Assembly: GCF_900637855.1 (NCBI RefSeq)
Contig: NZ_LR134440.1
Location: forward strand, 1,922,001 to 1,986,000
Length of the DNA: 64,000 nucleotides
From: Neisseria animaloris
GTDB taxonomy: Bacteria > Pseudomonadota > Gammaproteobacteria > Burkholderiales > Neisseriaceae
Direction: 5' to 3'
Below the pieces are notes generated by a model that was given only the letters and a program-made list of their open reading frames with translations, made no database searches and had not been told where the DNA came from. Below, piece by piece: positions 8,668 through 17,920 of the stretch (positions within the stretch are counted from its first letter, which is position 1; each line of letters starts with the position of its first letter). Both the position numbers and the translations under genes were made by a program.

Positions 8668-10770
8668 TTAAAAGCTGTAATTCACCCGTGCCGTTACGCC
8701 GCGCGGTGTGCCGGGCATGGCATCGGAACGCCAGTATTTCTGGTTGAGCAGGTTGTTGACCGCCAGTGTGAGGTTGAGGTTTTTGCGGTTCCAACCTGCG
8801 AGTGCATCGACGCGGGCGAAGCCGGGTATATGGGCATCGCTGCCGTTGTTGGCATAGTAGTAGCGTTTGCCGGTGCCGGTAACGCCAAGTTCGCCGTAGA
8901 AGTTTTGTGTGGGGGTGTGGCGCACAAACAGATTGCCGGTAATGTTGCTGGTGTTTCTGAGATGGCGGCCGACGTTTTTCGGATTTTGTGCGTCTTCAAC
9001 GGTTTTGGCCTGCATCACGCCGAGCGAGCCGCGCAGGTACCATTTGGGGGCAATCCGGCCGATGCCGCTCAATTCGATGCCGCGCGAACGGTCTTTGCCG
9101 CGTTGTTTGAAAGTAAACGGGTCGTTGCGGTCGGGCTGGTAATAAACATCGCTGCGTTCGATTTGGTAGACGGCCAATGTGGTGTTGAGGCGGTCTTCAA
9201 ACCAACTGCTCTTCACACCCGTTTCGTATTGTTTGAACGATTCGGGCGGGGTGTTGGCACCGAGGGTGGTGATGGAAATGCCCGCCCCGCCGTAGCCGCC
9301 GTAAGGTGCGTAGCCTTTGTTGAAGCCTGCATACAGCGTGTGTGCGGGGGTAACGTTCCATGTGGCTCCGAAATTGGGGCTGAACGAATGGCCGCTGTAT
9401 TCGCGCGAGTTTTCTTTGATGTCGGTGGAACGGTAGCGGTATTTGTCGTAGCGTATGCCCGCCGTCAGCTTGATGTCGGGTGTAACCGAGAAAATGTTTT
9501 GTGCAAACAGGCCGTGCGAATCGGCTTTATGGCGGTTGCGGGTGCCGACAGGCAGCAACCGGCCCGAAGGCGGCCAGCTTGCGCGGTCGTGCGGGTCGAT
9601 AGTAGCAAAGTCGCGTTTGAAAGCCAGGGTAGGGTTGCGCTCTTCACGGCTGTAATCAAGGCCGACGGTAAGGTGGTTGTCAAAGTTGCCGGTTTTAAAA
9701 TCGCCGTTGAGGGTGGCATTGCTCGACAAGGTTTTGTTGTCGGTTTGCTGCCATGCGTAGTTTCGTTTCAGACGGCCTGTGGCTTCGTCGAGCGAGCCGC
9801 CGTAGAAATGGTCGAAATCCTGCGAGGCGCGGCGGTGGGCAAGCTGCCATTGCAGGTTCCAATTCGGGTTGAAGGCATATTCGAGGTTGGAACGCCATAT
9901 TTGCAGTTTGTCTTTCACGAAATCGTTGGGATGGGCGAAACCGTGGCGGTACGATAAGCTGAGTTTGTCGTAAACGGCTCTTTCCGGGCCGCGGTCGGGT
10001 GTGCGTTCTACTTTGTCGTAGGTATATTGCCCCGTCCATTTCAGGCCGTTGTCGAGTTTTACCGTGATGCTGGGCGAGATCATGCCGTTTTTGCCGTCGA
10101 TGCCGGAGCGGAACGAGTTGGTTTTGCCGATTTCGCCGCTCAAGCGTACGGCTACGTTGTCGTTTAACACCTCGTTGATGTCGAGATTCAGGCTGCGTGC
10201 GGCATAAGAGCCGTAAGACGCGCCTACGGTGCGGTTTTGTCGGAAGTTGGCGTATTTGCTGACCAAGTTTATGATGCCGCCGCCACTGGTACGTCCGTAA
10301 AGCACGGATGCGGGGCCTTTGAGGATTTCCACCCGTTCGATGTTGGCGGTGCTGCGGCGTACTTGCCCGCTTTCACGCACGCCGTCGCGGTAAATATCGT
10401 TGGCATCGGCTTGGAAGCCGCGCAGAAACAGGCTCTCGCCGCGCATATCGTAGGAAGCATCGATACCGGCATTGCCTTCGAGAATCGAGCTTAAATCGTT
10501 GGTGCCGTAGTTTTTGTTTTTTTGGATATTGAGCGTATCGATGCTTTGCGGGGTTTCTTTAACCAGTTGGCCGTTACGCGTTACCGTTGCTTCGTCGTAA
10601 TTGATATAGCCTTTGAGGATATTGCTATCGGCTTGTGCCTCCACTTTGACCGTCGGCAGGGTGGCGGTGTAAATTTCCTGATTTTCACCGTATGTCTCTG
10701 CTTGTGCCACAATAGGAAAGGCTGCTAGCAATAAAGCATAAATGACGCGTAAATTTATATTGTTTGGCAT
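8668..10770 (-). CDS. TonB-dependent siderophore receptor
   Basis: A 700-residue outer-membrane receptor for a ferric siderophore. A 24-residue signal peptide ends at PIVAQA. A plug domain follows (about 60-180) with the typical LRGFQADANDIYRDGVRE and VEILKGPASVLYGR segments. The rest is a 22-strand barrel ending in a C-terminal Phe (ARVNYSF). It resembles the hydroxamate/ferrichrome-type receptor branch; the ligand cannot be told from sequence. The gene stands alone, with no permease or binding protein beside it, and has a plausible Fur operator about 65 bases upstream. It is distinct from the second receptor at 39745-41952. Confidence 0.9.
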   Translation of the reverse strand: MPNNINLRVIYALLLAAFPIVAQAETYGENQEIYTATLPTVKVEAQADSNILKGYINYDEATVTRNGQLVKETPQSIDTLNIQKNKNYGTNDLSSILEGNAGIDASYDMRGESLFLRGFQADANDIYRDGVRESGQVRRSTANIERVEILKGPASVLYGRTSGGGIINLVSKYANFRQNRTVGASYGSYAARSLNLDINEVLNDNVAVRLSGEIGKTNSFRSGIDGKNGMISPSITVKLDNGLKWTGQYTYDKVERTPDRGPERAVYDKLSLSYRHGFAHPNDFVKDKLQIWRSNLEYAFNPNWNLQWQLAHRRASQDFDHFYGGSLDEATGRLKRNYAWQQTDNKTLSSNATLNGDFKTGNFDNHLTVGLDYSREERNPTLAFKRDFATIDPHDRASWPPSGRLLPVGTRNRHKADSHGLFAQNIFSVTPDIKLTAGIRYDKYRYRSTDIKENSREYSGHSFSPNFGATWNVTPAHTLYAGFNKGYAPYGGYGGAGISITTLGANTPPESFKQYETGVKSSWFEDRLNTTLAVYQIERSDVYYQPDRNDPFTFKQRGKDRSRGIELSGIGRIAPKWYLRGSLGVMQAKTVEDAQNPKNVGRHLRNTSNITGNLFVRHTPTQNFYGELGVTGTGKRYYYANNGSDAHIPGFARVDALAGWNRKNLNLTLAVNNLLNQKYWRSDAMPGTPRGVTARVNYSF

Positions 10771-10832
10771 AAATTTGTCCTAATTGGGGTTGTTTTGTGA
10801 TTATAGAGCCATGTTTCTAGTGCGTAAACAAT

Positions 10833-10852
10833 ATTGATAATTACTATTAATC
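10833..10852 (-). promoter_or_regulatory. Probable Fur operator for TonB receptor
   Basis: ATTGATAATTACTATTAATC resembles the Fur consensus hexamer array, with imperfect dyad symmetry. It lies 63 bases upstream of the receptor start on the minus strand, as expected for iron repression. Confidence 0.55.
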
Positions 10853-10862
10853 AAGTGTATAA

Positions 10863-10906
10863 ACAAACAGGCCGTCTGAAAAATATGTTTCAGACGGCCT
10901 GTTTGT
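10863..10906. terminator. DUS-pair hairpin terminator
   Basis: 19-base perfect arms containing the uptake word, with a 6-base loop. It follows secB on the minus strand. Confidence 0.8.
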
Positions 10907-10927
10907 ATGCGGAAAAAAGCGGGCGGA

Positions 10928-11362
10928 TTAAGCGTTGCCTTCTTGCGCTTGTTGGTACATGGCTTCAAAGTTGATGGGAGCCAGCAGCACGGGCGGGAAG
11001 CCTGCACGGGTAATGGAAGCAGAAACGGCTTCGCGGGCATACGGGAACAGAATGTTCGGGCAGGCAACGGCCAACAGCAGTTTTACGTCTTCTTCAGGGA
11101 TGTTTTCCAAGCGGAAGATGCCGCTTTGCGATATTTCGTTGAGGAACATCACGCGGTCGTTAGCCAATTTTGCGGTAACGGTTACGGTAACGGTTACTTC
11201 ATGGAAGCCTTCTTCCAGTTTGCTGCTGTCGGTGGCTACGCGCATGTCCACTTCGGGCTCGCCTTGCTCCAGGAAAATTTGAGGTGCGTGCGGCACTTCC
11301 AGCGACAGGTCTTTGACATACAGTTTTTCGATACTGAATACGGGTTGTAATTCTTCGCTCAT
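10928..11362 (-). CDS. secB: Protein-export chaperone SecB
   Basis: Cytosolic tetrameric chaperone that holds secretory precursors unfolded and passes them to SecA. The 144-residue product begins [20 protein letters not shown] and has the family's core [12 protein letters not shown] and the C-terminal [15 protein letters not shown] segment. The open frame starts at 11407, but the ATG at 11362 gives the standard SecB N-terminus. A short run of repeated VT codons ([11 protein letters not shown]) falls in a beta strand where related proteins have one or two fewer. It is preceded by grxC in the same direction, 65 bases apart, the usual grxC-secB pairing. Confidence 0.95.
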   Translation of the reverse strand: MSEELQPVFSIEKLYVKDLSLEVPHAPQIFLEQGEPEVDMRVATDSSKLEEGFHEVTVTVTVTAKLANDRVMFLNEISQSGIFRLENIPEEDVKLLLAVACPNILFPYAREAVSASITRAGFPPVLLAPINFEAMYQQAQEGNA

Positions 11363-11427
11363 GGTGGCTCTTTCTATAAAAAAGTTATGCAAAAAGTTAT
11401 GCTGCATGTGCAGCGGGAAAAGTAGAT

Positions 11428-11694
11428 TTATTCGGTTTCGCCTTCAAGCAGGTTTTTAAGGTCGCCGCGTTGGTGCAGTGCGTATAAGTCAGTAAAACCG
11501 CCGACATGGATGCTGCCGATAAAAATTTGCGGCACACTGCGCTGGCCGGTGATTTGCTGCATTTCGGCATAGTCGGCGGGGTTGTGGTCGACGCGGATTT
11601 CTTTGATTTCGCTGATGCCTTGTGATTTTAGAAATTTTTTTGCCATGGTGCAGTAAGGGCAGTAGGGGCCGGTATACATGGTAACAGGCTGCAT
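11428..11694 (-). CDS. grxC: Glutaredoxin 3
   Basis: Small thiol-disulfide oxidoreductase using glutathione. The 88 residues contain the active site CPYC (C12-C15), the cis-proline segment VPQIFI, and the glutathione-binding GGFTDLYAL. All are standard for the GrxC class. It lies upstream of secB in the same orientation and probably shares its transcript. Confidence 0.95.
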   Translation of the reverse strand: MQPVTMYTGPYCPYCTMAKKFLKSQGISEIKEIRVDHNPADYAEMQQITGQRSVPQIFIGSIHVGGFTDLYALHQRGDLKNLLEGETE

Positions 11695-11784
11695 ATTAAG
11701 CGTCCTTGAGGGGATGTGTGTGTTAGACTTTAAGCACTATATGGGCATAAAAGTGTTTTTACAAGGGCTTTGTATCGGTTGTGC

Positions 11785-13500
11785 TCATGCAGCTTCCCAA
11801 TAGTCGATATAAAGTTGCAATTCGATATTGTTGCGCCATTCGTTGGCCACGGGGCGGTATACCGTGCGGACGCGGGTGGGAAGCTCTTCGGTGCAGCGCC
11901 AAAACATGGCTTCAAATTCGCAGCCTTCTTTACGCAGCCACACTTTTTTGTGGTTTACGCCCATAGCCTGTTGGCGGATAACGGCAAATTCGTCGGTAAA
12001 CGTCGGCGGGGCGAAGCCTTGCCCCCACACTTGGCGGGCGAGGTTTTGCGCTTGTGTGAGCGTGATGTCGGCGGCGGGCAGGCTGCCGTCGGTGATGTAG
12101 GTTTGCGCCAAGTCGTCGGCATGCACCAATTCGCGTACGGTCTGCTCAAAGGCCGTCTGAAAAGCGGCAATGTTTTCTTCGCGTATGCTCAAGCCTGCTG
12201 CCATGGCGTGTCCGCCGAATTTCAAAATCATGTCGGGGTGGCGTTTGCTCACCAAATCCAACGCATCGCGCAAATGCAGGCCGGGAATGGAGCGGCCGGA
12301 ACCGCGCACTTCGCCGTTGTCGGCAGGGGCGAACACGATGGCGGGGCGGTAGAAACGGTCTTTCAGACGGCTGGCTACGATGCCGACCACACCTTGATGA
12401 AAGTCGTTTTGGTAAACAACCAAAGTGGTTTGGCCGGCGGGCAATGATTCGGGAAAAGCATTCAGCGCGTCTTGCAGCATGGATTGTTCGATTTCGCGCC
12501 GTTCGATGTTCAAATCGTTGAGTTGGGCGGCAAGGCTTTGTGCTTCGGCTTCGTTGTCGGCCAGCAGGCAGGCGATGCCGACCGACATATCGTCGAGCCG
12601 GCCGGCTGCGTTGATGCGCGGGCCGAGTGCGAAGCCCATGTCGAAAGGCTGGGCTTTACGCCAGTCGCGCCTTGCAATTTCAAACAGGGCGCGGATACCG
12701 GGGCGCATTTTCCCCGCACGCATCCGTTTCAAGCCTTGCGAAACGAGAATGCGGTTGTTATGGTCGAGCGGCACCACATCGGCAACGGTGCCGAGTGCGA
12801 CTAAATCCAACAGCTCGGCTAGATTCGGTTCATTGAGGCCGTCTGAAAGCGGGTGTTCAGACGACCTGAACCAGCCGCGCTGCCGCAATTCGGCGCGCAA
12901 AGCCATCAATACATAAAAAATCACGCCCACGCCCGCCAAATTTTTGCTGGCAAAGTTGCAGCCGCGTTGATTGGGGTTGACGATGATGCAATCGGGCACG
13001 GTATCGGCGGGCAGATGGTGGTCGGTTACGATAACATCCAAACCCAATGCCTGAGCGCGTTCTACGCCGGCGATGCTGGCGATGCCGTTATCAACGGTCA
13101 ACAATAACTGCACGCCCTGGGCGGCGGCGATGTCGGCCAGTTCGGGCGTGAGGCCGTAGCCGTGCTCGAAGCGGTTGGGCACTAAAAAATCGACCGAGGC
13201 TCCCATTGCCGATAACCCTTTGATGCCGACTGCACAGGCGGTTGCGCCGTCGGCATCGTAATCGGCCACGATTAAGATTTTCTGTTTGCGCTCCACCGCA
13301 TCGGCCAATCTGGAAGCGGCTTCGGTGCAGCGGGTGAGGCTTTGGTAGGGCAGCAGGGCGGCGAGTTTGTCGTCCAACTCGGCAGGGGAGGCCACGTCGC
13401 GGGCGGCGCACAGGCGGGCGAGCAGCGGGTCGGTGCCGGCCTGAATCAGGGTTTGGCAAACGCTTTGATTAATGGTGCGGGTACGGATTTTGACTGACAT
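11785..13500 (-). CDS. recJ: Single-stranded-DNA-specific exonuclease RecJ
   Basis: 5'-3' single-strand exonuclease of the DHH family, acting in recombination and mismatch repair. The 571-residue protein has DYDADGATA (motif I, about residue 80), the DHH motif in VTDHHLPAD, GHAMAAG in the DHHA1 region, and the C-terminal OB fold. Length is typical. It lies downstream of an RpfE-type gene in the same orientation, an arrangement often seen in Betaproteobacteria. Several internal uptake words. High confidence. Confidence 0.96.
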   Translation of the reverse strand: MSVKIRTRTINQSVCQTLIQAGTDPLLARLCAARDVASPAELDDKLAALLPYQSLTRCTEAASRLADAVERKQKILIVADYDADGATACAVGIKGLSAMGASVDFLVPNRFEHGYGLTPELADIAAAQGVQLLLTVDNGIASIAGVERAQALGLDVIVTDHHLPADTVPDCIIVNPNQRGCNFASKNLAGVGVIFYVLMALRAELRQRGWFRSSEHPLSDGLNEPNLAELLDLVALGTVADVVPLDHNNRILVSQGLKRMRAGKMRPGIRALFEIARRDWRKAQPFDMGFALGPRINAAGRLDDMSVGIACLLADNEAEAQSLAAQLNDLNIERREIEQSMLQDALNAFPESLPAGQTTLVVYQNDFHQGVVGIVASRLKDRFYRPAIVFAPADNGEVRGSGRSIPGLHLRDALDLVSKRHPDMILKFGGHAMAAGLSIREENIAAFQTAFEQTVRELVHADDLAQTYITDGSLPAADITLTQAQNLARQVWGQGFAPPTFTDEFAVIRQQAMGVNHKKVWLRKEGCEFEAMFWRCTEELPTRVRTVYRPVANEWRNNIELQLYIDYWEAA

Positions 13501-13560
13501 GGAATGAAGTGATGAATCGGTGCGGCCGGAAAGCCGTTATTGTAACGCGAAGCGGGGAAT

Positions 13561-13619
13561 TTTTCAGACGGCCTGTTCTTGGCCTGTTCTTATTATTTTA
13601 ATAACAGGCCGTCTGAAAA
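13561..13619. terminator. DUS inverted repeat between recJ and rpfE-like gene
   Basis: 17-base perfect arms carrying the uptake word enclose 25 bases that include a short tandem copy of GGCCTGTTCTT. On the minus strand it would separate the rpfE-like and recJ transcripts. Confidence 0.55.
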
Positions 13620-13625
13620 TCCGAA

Positions 13626-14609
13626 TCAGAGTTGTCCGGCGAATGTTTTTTTCTTTTTCCAGAATGCCCGCCCCGCTTTGGCTTTAATAGGCAGTTCTCC
13701 CCCGTGCGGGCCGTCGGTAACGATGCACAGGTTTTTCAGACGGCCTTCGCACAAAGCCTGCCATAAAGGTGCAAACCACCGTTGCTCCCAACTTTCGAGC
13801 GTGTCTTTATAAGCCCAAACGTCGGCGGTATGGGCGGTTACGGCCAAGTCGTCGAGAAACAGCAGGCCGTCTGAAACAGTTTGGCCACTTTCTTTTAAGA
13901 CGGCCTCCCATGCGGCGAAGTCGTACGGCACGTCAAGGTGTGTGCCGGAATAAAATTGCGCCCATGGGCTGTCGCAAGCCAATATCGGCGTGGCGGTTTG
14001 CCCGCCTTCCAAATCCTGCCACAGCCACACCCCGTTTACGGTGGGTATGCCGGCAGCAGTACGCTCGACGTTGAGCGGATGGTTGTGCAGCCACATTTGG
14101 ATTTCAGTCTGTTTTTGCAGCCAGCTTGGGCCGTCAGGCCCTTCCGCACGGATGGAGCCGTCTACCTGCCCCAGTACATCCAAAACCGGCGGCACTTGCC
14201 AGTTCGGTATTCGGGGAACCGTTACCAGCCATAAATCGGCACGGACTGGGCGGAATGCCCAACCGTCTTCTCGAAAAAAATCATTCAACCCGCTGCATAG
14301 CTGTTCCGCTTCATGTAGCTGAATCTGAATATCGGTACCGCCCAGCATGCTCAGATTGTGCATGCCCATCTGCTGCCATACGGGGCTGGCAAACACGGAA
14401 GGTTGCCCGGGCGGAAGATGCAGGTGGTTCAATGCATGGCCGAGTAAGCTGCCTTTCCATAAAAAACGGGCATAAAGTGCCGATGAGGAAATAGAAGACG
14501 GTGTAAAAGTACCAAAACGCAATATTTTATTGAATGAAGGTAAATCAAGCGGTGGTAATGTGTCGGAAATATGATAAACGAGAGCAGGCAGGACTAAAGT
14601 CAGGTTCAT
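13626..14609 (-). CDS. RpfE-type / phosphoglycerate-mutase-like protein
   Basis: A 327-residue cytoplasmic protein of the family often annotated 'regulatory protein RpfE type' or cofactor-independent phosphoglycerate-mutase-like in Betaproteobacteria, commonly next to recJ as here. Recognisable segments are DLWLVTVPRIPNW, NGVWLWQDL and the C-terminal VTDGPHGGELPIKAKAGRAFW. The start ATG at 14609 (MNLTLVLPAL) is preferred over the upstream extension to 14840, which overlaps the promoter area of the divergent peptidase. The catalytic metal ligands of true phosphoglycerate mutases are not obvious, so the enzymatic role is uncertain. Confidence 0.75.
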   Translation of the reverse strand: MNLTLVLPALVYHISDTLPPLDLPSFNKILRFGTFTPSSISSSALYARFLWKGSLLGHALNHLHLPPGQPSVFASPVWQQMGMHNLSMLGGTDIQIQLHEAEQLCSGLNDFFREDGWAFRPVRADLWLVTVPRIPNWQVPPVLDVLGQVDGSIRAEGPDGPSWLQKQTEIQMWLHNHPLNVERTAAGIPTVNGVWLWQDLEGGQTATPILACDSPWAQFYSGTHLDVPYDFAAWEAVLKESGQTVSDGLLFLDDLAVTAHTADVWAYKDTLESWEQRWFAPLWQALCEGRLKNLCIVTDGPHGGELPIKAKAGRAFWKKKKTFAGQL

Positions 14610-14831
14610 GGTAATGGCTGTACTGTATTTGTGTGGAGGTAAGAAGTATTTTACGCTATCACACGTATTTTTGACTTGATGCAACTCCGGCTTAAAACAT
14701 GGCAAGCGGTTTTGTGATAAAATTTCAAACGAAAAGGAATATGGAAAACTTTGGTGTAAATCAAAGCAATACCGTATCTGCGGCGAAAAAACCGCATGTG
14801 CAGTAAAGGTATTTTGAAAAGGCCGCTTGAA

Positions 14832-16490
14832 ATGAAACAATCCTTAAACAAATTTTTGAAAGCACCTGATCGGGGCTTGGATAAGAGCCAAAGCCTATCA
14901 AGTGCCACCCGGCATGAGGCCGCTGCACCTGTGGTGGCAGACGAAATTGCCGCCGTCCGCCAGACAGACACAGACAAAGTGCGGGCCGCCCAAACCAAAC
15001 ATGCCGTAATGAAGAAAAAGCCTGCATTTCAAAGTAAATTTGCGCTGAAAAACAAACTTGCATTTAAAAACAAAGTTGCTTTAAAAAACAGGCTTATTTT
15101 GAGAAACAAACCGGTTTACAACCCAAAAAACACATTGAATCCGTCCGCTAAACTGAAACCGATGTTTGAACATACGCTGACATTGTTTAATCGTGTTTGG
15201 AATAATAAACCGGTGCGTTGGTCGATGATGGGCATCATGTTGCCCGTATCTGGCATTATGACGGCCTATGCCGTTACAGAGCCGCAACCGCAGCCTCAGA
15301 AAAGCCTGTTTCAAGTGGAACGGGTGTTGGAAGAGTTACCTGCTGTTTATGTTGAAAGCGCTACTTATCAAGGCAGCTATTGGTCGCAGGAAGCCGTTCA
15401 GCCCGGCGATACTTTATCCGATGTTTTGGCGCGGATAGGCGTTACTGCCGAAGACATCAAAAAAGTGATGGTTAAAAACGCAATCGACCGGAAGATGGCG
15501 CTTGTGCGAGCAGGTCAATCTGTCAGTGCACGTTTTGATGCGGCAGGAAACGTTACCGATATTCAGTTTTTCAGCGATGATGACAATGGTGAAGGCTATT
15601 TAATCGCCATTGAGAAAGTTAACGGCAAATGGCAGAAATCGGCTTCTACCGTTGAGATGGAAACCATGCCTACTTTGCGCTCCGTTCAGGTACGTACTTC
15701 GGCGCGAGGAGCAATGGCGCAGGCGGGGATTCCCGTAGAAATCCGCGAAGCGCTGAGCGAGATTTTCAACGATGTCGTCAACATCGAAGAATTAAGCAGT
15801 GGCGATGCGATCCGTTTACTGTATAACAGTATGTATTTCCGCGGGCAGGAAATGGCAACGGGCGATATTTTGGCTGCCGAAGTTGTTAAAGACGGAAAAA
15901 CCTATCAAGCTTATTATTACAGCCAAGGCAAAGGCGATGAAGAAAGCGGTAGCTATTATGATCAAAACGGTAAATCATTACGCCATAGGGATGGCTTCAA
16001 TGTACAGCCGGTAGGTAATGCCCGTATATCATCGCCTTACGGTTTGCGTTTGCATCCGATCCTGCGTACAGTAAAAATGCATACCGGTATCGACTATGCT
16101 GCTCCGACCGGCACGCCGATTCGTGCCGCCGCAGATGGTATACTTACCTTTAAAGGTTGGAAGGGCGGTTATGGTAATACCGTTGTATTACAACATAGCA
16201 ACGGTATTGAAACATTATATGCCCATATGAGTGAGTTTTCTTCTGCACAGGGTTCGGTTCGCGCCGGAGATATTATCGGTTATGTCGGCAGTACAGGCCG
16301 TTCGACAGGGCCGCATTTGCATTACGAAGCACGCAAGAACGGCGAACCTGTGAACCCTTCAACTGTTGCATTGCCAACTCCCAAATTGACTCCGGACAAT
16401 ATGGCGGAATTCAAAGAACAACAACGGAAAAATAGTAGTACTTTGGCAGCAGTGCGTAATTTAACCGTTACTGTTGCACAATTGGATTGA
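14832..16490 (+). CDS. M23-family murein endopeptidase (MepM/OapA type)
   Basis: Cell-wall hydrolase that cuts peptide cross-links in peptidoglycan. From the ATG at 14832 it is 552 residues. A cytoplasmic basic region holds imperfect repeats of the form ALKNK/AFKNK (about 60-90). A membrane span follows (SMMGIMLPVSGIMTAYAV, about 140-157), then a LysM/OapA-like module (VQPGDTLSDVLARIG). The C-terminal LytM domain has zinc motifs HTGIDY, LYAHM and HLHYE. A further in-frame ATG at 14796 exists; the ribosome site GAAAAGG suits 14832 better. Meningococcal relatives lack so long an N-terminal basic tail, as far as I recall. Confidence 0.88.
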   Translation: MKQSLNKFLKAPDRGLDKSQSLSSATRHEAAAPVVADEIAAVRQTDTDKVRAAQTKHAVMKKKPAFQSKFALKNKLAFKNKVALKNRLILRNKPVYNPKNTLNPSAKLKPMFEHTLTLFNRVWNNKPVRWSMMGIMLPVSGIMTAYAVTEPQPQPQKSLFQVERVLEELPAVYVESATYQGSYWSQEAVQPGDTLSDVLARIGVTAEDIKKVMVKNAIDRKMALVRAGQSVSARFDAAGNVTDIQFFSDDDNGEGYLIAIEKVNGKWQKSASTVEMETMPTLRSVQVRTSARGAMAQAGIPVEIREALSEIFNDVVNIEELSSGDAIRLLYNSMYFRGQEMATGDILAAEVVKDGKTYQAYYYSQGKGDEESGSYYDQNGKSLRHRDGFNVQPVGNARISSPYGLRLHPILRTVKMHTGIDYAAPTGTPIRAAADGILTFKGWKGGYGNTVVLQHSNGIETLYAHMSEFSSAQGSVRAGDIIGYVGSTGRSTGPHLHYEARKNGEPVNPSTVALPTPKLTPDNMAEFKEQQRKNSSTLAAVRNLTVTVAQLD

Positions 16491-16599
16491 ATAAGTTTAA
16501 ATTGTAAATGAGGCAAAGTTTAAAGCCGTCACTTTCTTTTGCATGAAAGTGGCGGCTTTATTGTTAGGCCGTCTGAAATTTTATTGTTTTTTTTCATTA

Positions 16600-17220
16600 C
16601 TAATTTAATAATGCGGCAAGTTCATCAGTATGTTCTACAATAATTGCTCCGGCTTTTTTCATATTTTGGACGGCACGGGATGCTTCGGCGGAGTTTAAAC
16701 TGCGACAGGCATCTAAATTGACAATTACCTGCCATTCGCCGTACCAGCACAATTGTAATACGGTTGCTTGCACACAGTACTCAGTGGCCAGGCCGCCGAC
16801 GATTAAAGTTGAGGCATTGCGGCTTTGCAGCCATTCAATCAAACCGGTGCTGATATTCTCTGCCATGTCATGAAAGCATGCACCGAAAGTATGTACGTTA
16901 TTTTCCAAACCGATATGGACAAGAAAGTCGTAGCTGTCAGAAGCAGGAAGACCGGGTAAGTTTTCATAGCCTTCACTGCCTAAAACGGCATGGTTGACCC
17001 AATTTTGTGCTTTGTCCAATGCCGGGTACTCATTCTGATGTTCTATATGCCATTCGGCATTATCACTGTGGACATCTTTGGTAATGACGCGGTAGTCCGC
17101 CAGTGCCGCTTGACGGTTAAGATGAGGAACAATAGAAAGTGCGTCTGGAATAGGTAGTTCGTCGGGGCACAGCTCAGAAAAAGTTTTCTGCGGATGAATA
17201 TCAATGGCAACAATGCTCAT
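16600..17220 (-). CDS. pncA: Nicotinamidase-like cysteine hydrolase
   Basis: A 206-residue isochorismatase-fold hydrolase. It has the catalytic Asp in AIDIHPQ (about D7), the Lys in VITKDVH, and the nucleophile Cys in GLATEYCVQATVL, the family triad. Nicotinamidases hydrolyse nicotinamide to nicotinic acid for NAD salvage. The metal-site segment (DVHSDNAEWH) diverges from the common D-x-H of well-studied PncA proteins. Another cysteine hydrolase activity is therefore possible. It is a single gene on the minus strand. Confidence 0.65.
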   Translation of the reverse strand: MSIVAIDIHPQKTFSELCPDELPIPDALSIVPHLNRQAALADYRVITKDVHSDNAEWHIEHQNEYPALDKAQNWVNHAVLGSEGYENLPGLPASDSYDFLVHIGLENNVHTFGACFHDMAENISTGLIEWLQSRNASTLIVGGLATEYCVQATVLQLCWYGEWQVIVNLDACRSLNSAEASRAVQNMKKAGAIIVEHTDELAALLN

Positions 17221-17521
17221 AAGAAACCTGACTGAAAAATATGAAAAGAATGATATTTTATTCTTGATATTCGGTTGATATTATAGATAAGCGGTATTTT
17301 TAGCAAGTTTTATTCAGTGTACATAGGTAGAAAAGAGATTGTTTGTAATATGTTTGCTACAAATTAGATTTAGTGTAACTTTAGTATTTGGATAAATTTA
17401 TGGAATATGGAAATGTTTATTTTTATAAAAAATAAATTGTTATCTTAATTTCAGATTATTTTTTTTGAAAAAACTTGCGAGGGGCGATTAATTCTGTTTT
17501 AATACGCCTTTCTTAAAGAAA
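17221..17521. other. AT-rich intergenic before tRNA-Phe
   Basis: About 300 bases, strongly AT-rich. It must contain the divergent promoters of the hydrolase and tRNA-Phe. No open frame or repeat that I can support. Confidence 0.6.
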
Positions 17522-17597
17522 GGCCAGATAGCTCAGTCGGTAGAGCAACGGATTGAAAATCCGTGTGTCGGCGGTTCGATCCCGCCTCTGGCCACCA
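17522..17597 (+). tRNA. tRNA-Phe (GAA)
   Basis: 76 bases including encoded CCA. The cloverleaf is complete: acceptor GGCCAGA paired with TCTGGCC, D-arm GCTCAGTCGGTAGAGC, anticodon loop TTGAAAA with GAA at 17555-17557, and T-loop TTCGATC. A T-rich hairpin terminator follows. Confidence 0.97.
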
Positions 17598-17920
17598 TTG
17601 AATTAAACTAAAATAAACCGCTTTTGCGGTTATTTTTTTGTCTACGGTTTTCCTGTTGTTTTTAGTACAATAATACTGTAAAGAATGAACGATTAAGAAT
17701 AGACTGGGTAGGTTTGCCCAGTCTATTCGCTTATAATAAAGAAGTTTTTACTATATAAGCATTTTAATGTGAGCACTAAAGAGCATTGCGGGTTGGTTTT
17801 ATGTTGAAAGGGTCTATTTAAAAAAACATAGCCCATAAATTTGAAAACGACATATGCCATGGTTAAATAATTTGCATGACAAGCAGATAGTATAATTATG
17901 ATAGATACAGGTAAGAAAAA
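17598..17920. other. Leader region of pilF with two hairpins
   Basis: Holds the tRNA-Phe terminator (17612-17639) and an 11-base perfect inverted repeat (17698-17727). A TATAAT box lies at 17891, 30 bases before pilF, without an obvious -35 at standard spacing. No coding sequence seen. Confidence 0.5.
17612..17639 (+). terminator. Rho-independent terminator of tRNA-Phe
   Basis: A stem of AACCGC/GCGGTT, with flanking AT pairs and a TTTT loop, is followed by a run of seven T. Confidence 0.85.

Noticed and set aside
8647..9957. 436-residue plus-strand frame opposite the TonB receptor
   Set aside because: Antisense shadow: no ribosome site or domain, while the minus strand encodes a complete receptor.
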